DNA of 64,000 bases from Lunularia cruciata. Lineage: Eukaryota > Streptophyta > Marchantiopsida > Lunulariales > Lunulariaceae. Of this stretch, positions 1-10,101 are shown in pieces (positions within the stretch are counted from its first letter, which is position 1; every line of letters begins with the position of its first letter). Location: NCBI GenBank assembly GCA_948567375.1, contig OX419759.1:48388593-48452592 (forward strand). The letters are read 5' to 3'. A program made the position numbers and the translations under genes. The notes beneath the pieces are model-generated. The model was not told the DNA's origin, made no database searches, and was given only the letters and a program-made list of their open reading frames with translations.

Positions 1-1131
1 GGACCTCACCATAGGAGAGAGTGTACTCAGGGCAGCGGACCTGATACCTCTGGTGCATCACAGCCAGCACAGAGGCAGTGTGAGCATTGCCACAGATTTG
101 GTCACACTAGTGACCGGTGTTTTGACCTACACCCGGAGTTACGGAGTGGTAGGGCTGCTATGGCAGGTAGTAGAGGAGCTCCAGTTCATGGAGGACGAGG
201 TGGTAGAGGTGGTGGTAGAGGATCTACACCTAGTAGGGGTGCGGTACCTGCCCTTACTTCTGACACAGCTATGGCTACTCGGATTGAGCAGTTGGAGCAT
301 AGATTGGCTAGTATGGCTATTGCTCAGAGGAGATCAGATTCGGGTGCTGAGGCTTCCACCTCATATGTTGGTGATAGAGATGCTTTGGACTTCATGTGCG
401 GAGCAGCACAGGTGGATGCATCTGCAACAGTGACTAGGAGTGCAGTACGTGCTCCAGAGCCTAGAGGAGCATCAGTGGAGTTGGACCCACAGAGAGGAGA
501 GGTTGGGAGACAGGTCAGACTTCCCCAGTCTTTCACGCTATTTGAGGCATTGCAGACGACATCCATGGTTCCTAGACGTCCCAATGCAGGTGTGGTAGGT
601 GGTGATGGAGTACCTGATGGAGTACCTGCTAGTCAGCCACCTGCTACTACACAGACTGAGTCTAGCATGATGTTGGGGGCGGCTCAGCTGATTATGCGGC
701 ATCCTTTATTTTCAGCCAGTGACATGTTTACATTGGGAGTTGACCCAGCCCCAGTGTTCCGGTTGGCTGCCACGTTGTGTGAGAGTAGGGATGGTGTAGT
801 TCCTACTACTAGAGCAGAGGTGGTTGGTAGTGGATCTGACTTGGTTGAGGAGCATGGGATCCGTTCAGCGACCAGTGGTTTATGGCAGGCAGCAGCGGCT
901 AGACTGGAGGAGTTGCCAGCTAGACCGGCCTTTGAGAGAGTGCGGTTTACACCTGGTGTTGTCCTATTGGATAACCAGAGGGGGATCTTTCGTTTGGTGG
1001 GACCTTCAGGGAAGGTCTATACACCACAGAGAGTCTTGTTAGACTCTGGTGCGCAGCCCCTTATGTTGGGGAAGGCTGCAGTTGCTGGTCTGGAGTTACG
1101 GAAGACCGATGTGGAGAGGTGTCCATTTTAG
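1..1131 (+). pseudogene. MT1 gag zinc knuckle and first half of aspartic protease
   Basis: The frame is open from base 1, so the protein starts upstream of the window. A CCHC zinc knuckle (C-x2-C-x4-H-x4-C) is coded at 79-120, followed by a Gly/Arg-rich stretch and a long, poorly conserved gag linker. Near the end the motif LLDSGAQ (about 1036-1056) is the catalytic Asp of a retropepsin. A TAG at 1129-1131 then stops the frame, but the same frame resumes at once and completes the protease. The stop most likely replaced CAG (Gln). Gag knuckles bind the RNA genome, and the protease would cut the polyprotein inside the particle. Confidence 0.8.
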
Positions 1132-2468
1132 ATCCAGACATCTCTTGGTGGTGGTTCGACACAGTACATCACACGTGGAGAGCTTGTTGTCCAGGTTCAG
1201 CCTGGTCATCCGACTGATAGCTCAGTGGTGAGAGCTCAGGCTATTGCGACGATAGCTGAGTCATATGATGTGCTAGTTGGGGGAGCAGTGTTATACCCTA
1301 TGGGTTTCAGTATTGACTATTGGGAGGAGACAACCTCTTATAGACCTGGTTGGCAGTTTGGTGAGGGACGGGTATGTCGCCTACCAGTACGTTTCAGTAG
1401 TGGCAGTCTTGGCTCACTACAGTCTGGGACCATGGCAGCATCAGTTTTGGCTTTCAGCGGTGCAGTTACTTGGCCTGGTGACTTGTTGGAGGGGAACACC
1501 CATGCAGAGGATACTCCAGTACCAGAGGAGATCACTCGGCTATGGAGTACGAGTGGGATTGTTCCATCCACCTTGGATGTTCCATTGTGGAGTTCAGAGG
1601 AGGCATTGCAGCAGCATGCAGATCAGTTGGTGCAGCAGGCTTGGAGTGGAACCTTCGTACCATCAGGGGATGAGTGTGAGGATGAGCCTCCAGAGGCAAT
1701 TGCTTTGACACCTCTGGATACCACACTCATTGCTTGGCAGTATCCAGTAGAGGGGATATGCCTATTGGAGTTGTTTGGTGGGATCAGCACCGGACTAGCT
1801 GCGGTGTTACAGGCGGGTATCCGAGTACAGAGGTACTTGTATGTAGAGAGAGATGAGATTGCAAGGCGAGTCTCTCTACATCATGTGGCACACTTGGCCT
1901 ATCGGTATCCGGAGTTATTACCGATGTCAGCAGTCAGAGGTTACCAGAAGGCCTTACCAGGAGACATTTCCTTATTGGGGGCGCATGACCTAGAGAGACA
2001 TGGGCCTATTCACTTGGTGATTTCTGGATGGCCATGTCAGGGACATACACGGGCGGGCCGCGGTTTGGGTCCTCAGGATCCTCGTTCTGGTGTGTTTTGG
2101 GAGATGTTACGGATACTACGACATCTCCAGGTTCATCAGTCTGTTTCTCCAGCTTACCTTTTGGAGAACGTTCCATTGATGGGTGATTCTCGCACTAGAG
2201 TGGTGGCGAGTACACATCAGGTCCATTCTTGGATGGGACCTGCTGTATTGTTAGATGCAGCCAAAGTGGGATCACGGGCTCATCGTCTTCGTCTTTGGTG
2301 GACGAACCTTTTACCCAGAGAGGTTCTACAGCGTAGTTATGATGGGATTCAGCGACTTGACCATATCCTTGTTGATGATATCTTGGATGTTGGGCGTCAG
2401 TCTCAGACAGTGGTAGTGGCTGATAGGTCACCTATGGCAATGGTGAACCTAGTTGGACAGCCTAGAGC
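1132..2468 (+). pseudogene. MT1 protease C-terminal half and C5 cytosine DNA methyltransferase N-terminal part
   Basis: The first 70 or so codons complete the protease (a VLVGGAVLYPMG-like flap). From about 1750 a C5 cytosine methyltransferase begins. Motif I (LELFGGISTGLAAVL, S-adenosylmethionine binding) is at about 1765-1809. Motif IV has the catalytic Pro-Cys (Cys codon 2035-2037, context GWPCQG). Motif VI, ENV, is at 2164-2172. A motif VIII-like AHRLRLWW is at about 2280-2303. Motifs come in canonical order, unlike plant DRM enzymes, where the order is circularly permuted; the motif I and VIII wording is nearest to DNMT3-type enzymes. The coding sequence is cut at 2468 by element A1 and resumes at 10106 in the same frame. 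All catalytic residues visible here are intact. Confidence 0.88.
2464..2468. repeat. Target site duplication of A1, left copy (agagc)
   Basis: It is repeated as agagc at 10101-10105 on the other side of A1. The LTR end shares a base with it, so the boundary could move by one. Confidence 0.8.
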
Positions 2469-3147
2469 TGTGAGCCGGCCTGTCTCTCACTCAGGATGAA
2501 CCTCTGATGGCTATTATGGTAGCGCACCATGGACTAAGAAGGCAAGGAACCCCAACTCCATCATACTCCTTCAAGGCTAACACTCCAAGACTCAAGACAT
2601 TGCTCACTAGAGAACTCAATGAGAGAGAGATAGTTGCAAATGAAAGGATGATTAGTACCTCCTCACACCTTGTTTATATACTTGTGAAATAGTTAGGTAC
2701 CAAAGTGACTAATTACCGTAGTAACTCAAGTTACTAGACTAAAAGTCAAGTAAAGTCAAAAAGTAGAAAGGAATATCCATTCACATGGGCATATTCCCCT
2801 TATCTTGACCCAACCACTAAAGCAAGGATTCCTTCACATGGGCTATCCTTGGACTAAAGAAGAATCCAAAACAAAAAGGCTTGCGGGCCCAAGAGTTCTC
2901 AACTCTTTCCCCAAATCCAAACACCTAGGAATAATACCAAGTCAACACACTAAAATCCAAAATAGTAGTGCTCATCTTTTCTACTTCCTCTAAAGTAAGG
3001 TCCCATCTATCTTAGCTATGACTAACTTTAGCTAACCATGACTAATATAGAACCATCCTGTATCTCTATATAAATAATATCTCTTAAGTACTTGTAATAC
3101 TAAGCTAAATATCACAATACCACACACATGCACAAATGGGTGTTACA
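2469..3147 (-). repeat. A1 3' LTR (left copy)
   Basis: About 679 bp, starting TGTGAGCC and ending GTTACA on the + strand; the right LTR is 666 bp and near-identical. A TATA-like stretch (ttatatac, about 2674-2681) on the - strand sense reads tatataaacaagg, also present in A2 at about 54306. Confidence 0.9.
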
Positions 3148-3166
3148 TTTACCCCCGGACTAAGTT
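3148..3166 (-). other. A1 polypurine tract
   Basis: On the - strand, a run reading GTCCGGGGGTAAA lies directly before the 3' LTR. The same tract precedes the A2 LTR at 53818-53829. Confidence 0.75.
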
Positions 3167-3195
3167 TTCACTTTGTCCTCAAAGTGAAGGTCTCT

Positions 3196-6100
3196 CTACC
3201 TTCTATGGTACATCTTCAACTTATCATGGTTAATCCTATCAAAGTGTCTTCCTCCCAACTCCTTGAGATCATAAGTGTAATTTCCCCACACCTTCTCTAC
3301 TATGAAAGGTCCAAAGTACTTAGGCAAAAACTTCTTTTGCACTCTCTTGAATCGAATGGAATCAAACAACATTACCCAATCACCTTCTTTGAAAGGCTCC
3401 ACCTTCTTCTTGCCTTGCCTCTTGTCATAGCTCTCCTTTTGTTTCCTTTGGGCTTGCTCCACTCGAACCATAGCAACTGCTCTTGCCTCTTCCAACTCCA
3501 TGAGTTGATCCTTCCTTGACTTCTCTGCATCACTTCCTTGTGCTTTCTTCAATCTCCTATGAATGCTTTGGAAGGTAGGAAGATCAAAGTGAATAGGTAA
3601 GGTAGACTCAATACCATACACCAATTGGAATGGAGAATATCCAGTGGAAGTCTTCATGGTTGTCCTATACTCCCACAAAACTGCATGAATCCTCTTGTCC
3701 CAATGATGTTTAGCCCCCTCCATTTCTGCATCTTTGGCCAACATCATGCACAAGGTCTGATTGGTTCTCTCTGCCAAGCCATTGGAATTTGGCTTATAGG
3801 ATGTAGTTACTCTATGTGTGATAGAGAAATGTCGTAGCATGGCTGTAGTAATGCTTCCTGTAAACTCTCCTCCTCTATCAGAAACCAACTCCAAAGGGCA
3901 TCCAAACCTAGTGATAATGCGTTCATAAAGAAATCTACCCACTTCATCTTCATTCTTGTCCCTCAATGGTCTAGCCTCAACCCACTTGGTAAGGTAATCA
4001 GTAACTACCACAATGTACCGATTGTTCCTTGGGGTTCTATTGAGAGGTCCTACAAAATCAATTCCCCACTTCTCAAAGGGTCCTAGCAATGGAATTGATC
4101 TAAGTGGTGGAGTGGATGTAGACTTTCTAGCAAAAGCTTGACAAACATGACAAGTTTTGCAATAATCAAGACAATCCTTGAAAATCCCTCTCCAATGGTA
4201 ACCTGCATATAGAATCTTGAAAGCAGTCACCTTTCCTGCAAAGTGTCCTCCACATACTAAACCTTCATGAAACTCCTTTATGATTAGGATAGACTCTTCC
4301 TTACCCACTGCTCTTCGAAGTAGACCATCTGCTCCTTGGTGAAAAAGAATATCCTCCACCATTGTGTAAGGTCTAGATCTTGCTGCAAGGGCCTTCCTCT
4401 CCCTAGCATGCATCCCTTTTGGATAGTTACCTCTTGTCACAAAATCCACAATCTCCTTGTACTCCATTGGAACCTCTTGAGTGACTGAGATTGTCATGAG
4501 CTCCTCATCCGGGAAGGAATCATCTACTGGCTCATCTCCATCATGATCATAGGCTCTAGATAACAAATCAGCATTTGCATGTTTCTTTCCTGGCTTATCC
4601 TCAATTGTGTAGTCATACTCAGACAAGAGTATCATCCACCTTGCTAGTCTCCCTTCAACATTAGGCTTGTTGAAGATGTACTTCAAAGCCTTGTGATCCG
4701 TGACAATTGTGGCTTTCCCTCCAATCAAGTAGTGTCTAAACTTCTTGAGACCAAAGATCACTGCCAACCCTTCTCTCTCTGTGACAGAGTAGTTCTTCTC
4801 TGCTGAAACCATCTGCCTACTAGCATAAGCTATTGGATGATCATGCCCATCTTGGTCTAATTGACTAAGAGTGCATCCTATAGCTACATTAGAAGCATCA
4901 GTGTAGAGGATGAAAGGCTTACTCCAATCAGGTTTAGCAAGAATTGGAGCTACAACAAGGGATTGCTTGAGCTCCTCAAAAGCTTTGAGAGCCTCCTTGT
5001 CTTCCAAAATCACCATGTAATCTACACCCTTCTTCATGTAGATGGTCAATGCATAAGCCTTGTTGGAAAATGAGAAGATGAACCTCCTATAGTACCCAAC
5101 CATTCCCAAGAATTGGCGTAACTTTGTCAAGCTTGAAGGGAATGGAAGGTCTGAGATTTTCCTCACCTTCTCAGGATCAACTGCTATTCCATCCTTGGAG
5201 ATGATGTGCCCCAAAAGTAGACCTTCTTCACATCCAAAAATGCACTTCTCTGGGTTGAGTGATGCATTTGCCTCATCCAAGCGTTGCAAGACTTTGATTA
5301 GGTGCTCAAAGTGCTCCTCCTTGCTCCCATAGACACAAAAGTCATCAATGAAATCTCTCACAAATTTCCCAATGAAAGGTTCAAATACCTTGTTCATGAA
5401 CCGTTGGAATGTGGCTGGAGCATTGCAAAGCCCAAAAGGCATGACCTTGAAAGCGTAAGTTCCCCAAGGTGTGGTGAATGTGGTGAGTTGTTGATGCTCT
5501 GGTGCAATCTTGATTTGGTTATATCCACTATAACCATCTCCAAAACTGTACCTCTCATGACCTACAACCTCCTCCAAGATCTCATCAATGAATTGCAATG
5601 GGTAGTAGTCCTTCTTGGTAACAGCATTGAGCTTCTTGTAATCCACACATACCCGAAGCTTGCCATTCTTTTTCTTCACAATGACAATTGGAGACACCCA
5701 TTCTGAATTCTCCACCTCAAAGATAAATCCAGCCTCCTTGAGCTTATCAATCTCCTCCTTCACAACCAAAGATATTGGTGGGCTAATGCGACGTTGCTTT
5801 TGGCGGATTGGTCTTGCATGTGACTCCACCTCTATCTTGTGCTCCTCCAAGGTGACTTCCTTCAAATCCTTGTAACTAAAAGCAAACACATGGATGAACT
5901 TGCGGAAAATCTCCTCAAATCTCACCTTCTCCTCCTTGGTAACATTTGGGCCATACTTGAGGGTAGATAACCTTCTCTCTACCTCCTCAAGTGTCAATGG
6001 TGATTTATCTGGGTCCTTCAAAACCTCTGGCTTAGGTGCAAAATCCATAGCACATAAAGGATACACATCTGAATCAGATTCAGATTCATCCTCCTCCGTG

Positions 6101-8022
6101 GAAGTCTCCTCTTCCATGCTTGTGTCCACACCTGAAGCTCCTCCTTCAGAATCTGATTCCCAATAATCAGAAGATGGGGTATCTGAATGTGAAGTGTTGG
6201 TGGTGTTAGTCACAAGAACAGTGACTCTATGGTTTGATGGCCCAATCCTTAAGTACCCTTTGTGCCATCGATCAGTTGTGCGTGCTGCTCTCAACCATGG
6301 CCTCCCAAGAAGTAAGTCATAGCTTGAATCCTTCAAGACTTGGAAAGTCATGAGATTTTGAACTCCCATAACTGAAACTACCACCTTATCCATCACTCCT
6401 ACTAGTCGAACTTGTTGCTTGTTTGCCATGCTCACCACAAATGTTGAAGGTCTTGAGGGTATCATACCCAACTTCTTCATCAACCTTTCTGACATGGCAT
6501 TCACTGCTGATCCTCCATCAACCAATGCATCCTTGATGTTGTGACCATTCACTCTCACATCAATCTTGGAGGCATATTCACAAGCCTCCCATGGTGCTGG
6601 CTTGGCATCCACCACCCCCATTGATACTGGAACTTTTGCCTTCTTCTTCTTCTTGCTCCTTGTAGAACTCAAACCACTTCTAAGCTCCTTTCTCAAGGTA
6701 GGGTTCAAAGCAATTAATTGGCCCACTGTGATGTTAGCCTTGTGACTACCAACATCCTCCAACACATTGTAGTTCCATTGTTGCTTTGAGATCAAGAAGT
6801 CCTCCATCCCCAACTTCTTCCTTGGAGTCTTTGTTGTTGATGGTGTTGAGGTGCGAGTGCTCCTAGTAGACATAGGAGTATCCTTGCTTGAAGTAAATCC
6901 TTGAGAAGAGTGAACATCCTCTGCAAAACGAGCTCTCTTCTTCTCTTGTGCCAAAAGCTCCAAATTAGGACCCTTGGAGTTTGAGCACTCTCCCTTCTCA
7001 TACTTGCTCTCAACCACATCTATGGATGCTATCCCCTTACCTTTGTTGGGATTAGGAGCCACTTGGGTTTCACTACCTCCCTCTTTCCCTCTATTGGCTC
7101 CCTCATAACCCCTTCCTCCATGGTAAATGGAATTTGGGCAATTTCTTTGGATATGGCCTCTTCCTCCACAACCAAAACAATTTCTATCATTGAAATTGTT
7201 GGCTGGTTGGCCTCCTCTATATGGATAGTTTCCATAACTCCTAGGCCCTCTCCCTACATTCTGATCCACCTCTCTCTTCTCCCATAGTTGCACCACATTG
7301 ATCTTGAGATCCGCAAGTTGTTCTGTGATGGTTTGGAGTGGATCTTTTGGTGGAGGTGCAAGAACTGGAGTAACTACTACTTGTGGTGCAACCCTTGTCA
7401 CCAAAGTATCAGAAGTTCCACCATACTTGTAGCCTTGAGGAGGATGCACAACCTCCTTCACCACCAAATCACTCTCATCCCCTTCCAAACTCTCCTCCAT
7501 ACGAATTGCGATCTTGATAGCTTCAACCTTGGAAGAAGGTTTCTCATATCTCACCTTGCTTCTAATTTGTGTTCTCAATCCTCCCACAAAATTCTTGGTG
7601 AGCATGGCCCCTATGCCAATCATTGTAGTCTCCACATCATCCCCACCCTTCCTCAACACTATGCGAAATCTGGACTCCAACTTTTCCACTCTTTCCACAT
7701 AGACCCTCACTTTCTCTCCATCTCCTTGCTTGAGAAATGTAACCTCACTCATCAATCTCTCATAACTCTCATCAGGAAGAAAGTTTTCAATGAGTGCTGA
7801 AGTCAAAGTCTCCCAAGACTCCTCTTCCCCCTCTCTTCTCTCTCTCTTTTGGTATTCTGACTCATACCATGTAAGTGCTGCATCCTCAAAGAAATCTGGT
7901 AATAATGAGGCCCACTCATTCTTCCTCCTCTCATTGTTTCCTATGCAAGCTCTCTTGAAGTCTCTCACAAAGGCCTCCACATCTTCTCCATCCTTGCCAA
8001 AGAAAACCGGAAGTTTCCCCAT
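3196..8022 (-). CDS. A1 gag-pol polyprotein, 1608 residues, intact
   Basis: A single open frame codes gag and all pol enzymes. Gag has a CCHC knuckle at residues 282-295. The protease active site is ALVDGGS (Asp 502; DGG instead of DSG/DTG). Reverse transcriptase has CVDYKKLN (about 792-799), PFGLCNAPATFQ (about 862-873) and FIDD (891-894). RNase H has TDAS (about 1041-1044), TDHKAL and NADLLSR. The integrase zinc domain H-H-C-C lies at about 1252-1294, with catalytic Asp 1322, Asp 1382 and Glu 1418 (35 residues between the last two). A GPF-type module follows. There is no frameshift between gag and pol, as in many plant Tat/Athila-side elements. All catalytic residues are present, so it could still be functional. 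The first Met fits the gag start MGKLPVFFGKDG, conserved in A2 at 40316. Confidence 0.95.
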   Translation of the reverse strand: MGKLPVFFGKDGEDVEAFVRDFKRACIGNNERRKNEWASLLPDFFEDAALTWYESEYQKRERREGEEESWETLTSALIENFLPDESYERLMSEVTFLKQGDGEKVRVYVERVEKLESRFRIVLRKGGDDVETTMIGIGAMLTKNFVGGLRTQIRSKVRYEKPSSKVEAIKIAIRMEESLEGDESDLVVKEVVHPPQGYKYGGTSDTLVTRVAPQVVVTPVLAPPPKDPLQTITEQLADLKINVVQLWEKREVDQNVGRGPRSYGNYPYRGGQPANNFNDRNCFGCGGRGHIQRNCPNSIYHGGRGYEGANRGKEGGSETQVAPNPNKGKGIASIDVVESKYEKGECSNSKGPNLELLAQEKKRARFAEDVHSSQGFTSSKDTPMSTRSTRTSTPSTTKTPRKKLGMEDFLISKQQWNYNVLEDVGSHKANITVGQLIALNPTLRKELRSGLSSTRSKKKKKAKVPVSMGVVDAKPAPWEACEYASKIDVRVNGHNIKDALVDGGSAVNAMSERLMKKLGMIPSRPSTFVVSMANKQQVRLVGVMDKVVVSVMGVQNLMTFQVLKDSSYDLLLGRPWLRAARTTDRWHKGYLRIGPSNHRVTVLVTNTTNTSHSDTPSSDYWESDSEGGASGVDTSMEEETSTEEDESESDSDVYPLCAMDFAPKPEVLKDPDKSPLTLEEVERRLSTLKYGPNVTKEEKVRFEEIFRKFIHVFAFSYKDLKEVTLEEHKIEVESHARPIRQKQRRISPPISLVVKEEIDKLKEAGFIFEVENSEWVSPIVIVKKKNGKLRVCVDYKKLNAVTKKDYYPLQFIDEILEEVVGHERYSFGDGYSGYNQIKIAPEHQQLTTFTTPWGTYAFKVMPFGLCNAPATFQRFMNKVFEPFIGKFVRDFIDDFCVYGSKEEHFEHLIKVLQRLDEANASLNPEKCIFGCEEGLLLGHIISKDGIAVDPEKVRKISDLPFPSSLTKLRQFLGMVGYYRRFIFSFSNKAYALTIYMKKGVDYMVILEDKEALKAFEELKQSLVVAPILAKPDWSKPFILYTDASNVAIGCTLSQLDQDGHDHPIAYASRQMVSAEKNYSVTEREGLAVIFGLKKFRHYLIGGKATIVTDHKALKYIFNKPNVEGRLARWMILLSEYDYTIEDKPGKKHANADLLSRAYDHDGDEPVDDSFPDEELMTISVTQEVPMEYKEIVDFVTRGNYPKGMHARERKALAARSRPYTMVEDILFHQGADGLLRRAVGKEESILIIKEFHEGLVCGGHFAGKVTAFKILYAGYHWRGIFKDCLDYCKTCHVCQAFARKSTSTPPLRSIPLLGPFEKWGIDFVGPLNRTPRNNRYIVVVTDYLTKWVEARPLRDKNEDEVGRFLYERIITRFGCPLELVSDRGGEFTGSITTAMLRHFSITHRVTTSYKPNSNGLAERTNQTLCMMLAKDAEMEGAKHHWDKRIHAVLWEYRTTMKTSTGYSPFQLVYGIESTLPIHFDLPTFQSIHRRLKKAQGSDAEKSRKDQLMELEEARAVAMVRVEQAQRKQKESYDKRQGKKKVEPFKEGDWVMLFDSIRFKRVQKKFLPKYFGPFIVEKVWGNYTYDLKELGGRHFDRINHDKLKMYHRR

Positions 8023-8258
8023 CTTAACCCCTCACTATCTTTCTTTTCTCTCAATTTTTTTTTTCTCTTTTTTTTTTCTCTCACTCTATTACTAATAGAG
8101 TATATACATGACTAACACCATCTGAGAATAATCCACTCTAGGGAACACAAAAGGTTCAGGTTGCTCCAAGATTTCTATAGCAACATCAAATCCTAGAGTG
8201 CATATTAATCTAACTCTCATGGATAGTTTATCCATAAGTTGAAAGATTATCTCCATCA

Positions 8259-8756
8259 CTAATCTTGAGAACTAGCTGATGAAGGTGGTAGTATTTCTGT
8301 AGCTGTACTAAGACTCTCTCCAAGATCCTTTACCAAAGTTTCCAAAAGTGCTTTTACTCCACTACACTCATGTCCTTTTGGAAGTCCTTCAACTCCACAA
8401 ACCTCACACAACTCCTTGGTCTTAGATCTTCTCCCTCCCAATCTTGGTGAAGAAGGTCCAACATGCAAACCCAAGTCAAGTAAGCTTCTCCTTTCCCTCA
8501 ATCTCTTGCTCTCAAAGGTCAATGGACATGAACTTGCCTTATGTCCCTTCTCTCCACATAGAAAGCACTTAGACTCACTCTTTCCTCCAAGTGGTGTAGG
8601 TTTTTGGATCCTCTCAACACTCTCTTCAAATTCTATTGTAAACTCTCTTTTCCTCAAATCCACCCCTACAATCACCTCAAACCCTTGGGGAACCTTGCAT
8701 AATCTCAATTTCCACTCTTGATGACCCTCCATGTTCCCCAAGATGAATCTAAACAC
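8259..8756 (-). CDS. A1 accessory reading frame upstream of gag-pol, with zinc knuckle
   Basis: This 165-codon frame lies between the primer site and gag-pol, about 240 bp ahead of gag on the same strand. It carries a CCHC knuckle (CFLCGEKGHKASSC, near residues 64-77) and a second Cys/His cluster (CEVCGVEGLPKGHEC). Most gypsy elements have nothing here. It could be a separate RNA-binding protein, or the end of a duplicated gag. A2 keeps only the start of this region (to about 40295) and lacks the rest, so it is not required for insertion of every copy. No family was recognised beyond the knuckle. Confidence 0.6.
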   Translation of the reverse strand: MFRFILGNMEGHQEWKLRLCKVPQGFEVIVGVDLRKREFTIEFEESVERIQKPTPLGGKSESKCFLCGEKGHKASSCPLTFESKRLRERRSLLDLGLHVGPSSPRLGGRRSKTKELCEVCGVEGLPKGHECSGVKALLETLVKDLGESLSTATEILPPSSASSQD

Positions 8757-9415
8757 TCAAACATGCTTTTTGTTGATCTCAAACTTCTCATGCATGAGAT
8801 CCTCACTCTGCAGAATTGACCCTTCCTCACAATGTCACTCAAATCTCCCAACCAATATGTCACAGTCCTCTTAAATTTTCCACACTTGATCACAACTCCA
8901 GGGCGTCCCTCCCTACAAAATTTCAGATCTTTTCATTGAGCCATTTGGCCTAGACACCTTTCTATTCAGCACCCATATTTCAGATTTGGTCTGAAAACCA
9001 CCCCCCTCACTTCAAAAACTCATAACGCCCTTATCACCTTTCAAAAATTCTAGCCCAGTGTGCATAGAAGCTCTCTCAATAATTTCAAGTGTGCTAATTG
9101 AAAGATAACCCAAGCTATCATGTGTAGAAATCTCAAGTCCAGATCTCAAACTTGAGATTTTGCCCAAAATCACCTTAATCCCCAAAATCTGCAATCCACC
9201 TCACACAATCTCTCCAATTCCTCTCATGTGTACAAGATGTACAAAATCACCTCAAAGACATCATAATGAACTACAGGGTATACAAATGGATCTTGGTTCT
9301 CTAACATAAGTTCAGCCCTCTCCTCTCCTAATGTTCTCTCCAAGTGAGCTCTCATAGCCTCCTTCTGCCTAATGTAGAATTGGACGCGGAACATTATCTT
9401 GCCTTCTAGAGAGGT
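8757..9415 (-). other. A1 leader region
   Basis: This is non-coding leader between the primer site and the accessory frame. Several short open stretches overlap here without a common frame. The part 8700-9060 recurs in A2 at about 39930-40290. Confidence 0.6.
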
Positions 9416-9431
9416 CCCGGCAACGGAACCA
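9416..9431 (-). other. A1 primer binding site (tRNA-Asp-like)
   Basis: On the - strand, four bases inside the 5' LTR, the sequence reads TGGTTCCGTTGCCGGG. It resembles the complement of the 3' end of plant tRNA-Asp, with about two mismatches, as used by Athila-type elements. Confidence 0.6.
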
Positions 9432-9435
9432 AAAA

Positions 9436-10101
9436 TGTGAGCCGGCCTGTCTCTCACTCAGGATGAACCTCTGATGGCTATTATGGTAGCGCACCATGGA
9501 CTAAGAAGGCAAGGAACCCCACTCCATCATACTCCTCCAAGGCTAACACTCCAAGACTCAAGACATTGCTCACTAGAGAACTCAATGAGAGAGAGATAGT
9601 TGGATGATGAGTACCTCCTCACACCTTGTTTATATACTTGTGAAATAGTTAGGTACCAAAGTGACTAATTACCGTAGTAACTCAAGTTACTAGACTAAAA
9701 GTCAAGTAAAGTCAAAAAGTAGAAAGGAATATCCATTCACATGGGCATATTCCCCTTATCTTGACCCAACCACTAAAGCAAGGATTCCTTCACATGGGCT
9801 ATCCTTGGACTAAAGAAGAATCCAAAACAAAAAGGCTTGCGGGCCCAAGAGTTCTCAACTCTTTCCCCAAATCCAAACACCTAGGAATAATACCAAGTCA
9901 ACACACTAAAATCCAAAAGTGGTGCTCATCTTTTCTACTTCCTCTAAAGTAAGGTCCCATCTATCTTAGCTATGACTAACTTTAGCTAACCATGACTAAT
10001 ATAGAACCATCCTGTATCTCTATATAAATAATATCTCTTAAGTACTTGTAATACTAAGCTAAATATCACAATACCACACACATGCACAAATGGGTGTTAT
10101 A
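9436..10101 (-). repeat. A1 5' LTR (right copy)
   Basis: It matches 2469-3147 apart from a few small indels and substitutions. Its last bases read GTTATA where the other copy has GTTACA. Transcription of the element would run leftwards from here. Confidence 0.9.

Larger units (their letters stand above)
2469..10101 (-). mobile_element. Ty3/gypsy element A1, full length and apparently young, inserted into MT1
   Basis: The element has long terminal repeats at 2469-3147 and 9436-10101, a primer site, a polypurine tract, an intact gag-pol and an upstream accessory reading frame. The 5-bp target duplication agagc lies at 2464-2468 and after the right LTR (10101-10105, ends uncertain by one base). 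Removing the element rejoins the MT1 methyltransferase in frame. The LTRs differ mainly by small indels near 2573, 2635-2645 and 2960 and a few substitutions, so insertion was recent relative to its neighbours. No chromodomain is present. A decayed relative, A2, lies at about 39806-54515. Confidence 0.95.

Noticed and set aside
1129-1131. TAG as a programmed gag-pol readthrough stop
   Set aside because: It falls inside the protease, not at a gag-pol border, and the element has several other stops of the same kind, so decay is the simpler reading.
7288-7800. 170-codon + strand frame
   Set aside because: It is antisense to the intact A1 gag and has no domain of its own.
8049-8085. Long T/C tract as a promoter or splice signal
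   Set aside because: It lies just upstream of A1 gag on the opposite strand and looks like a simple purine-rich leader of the element.
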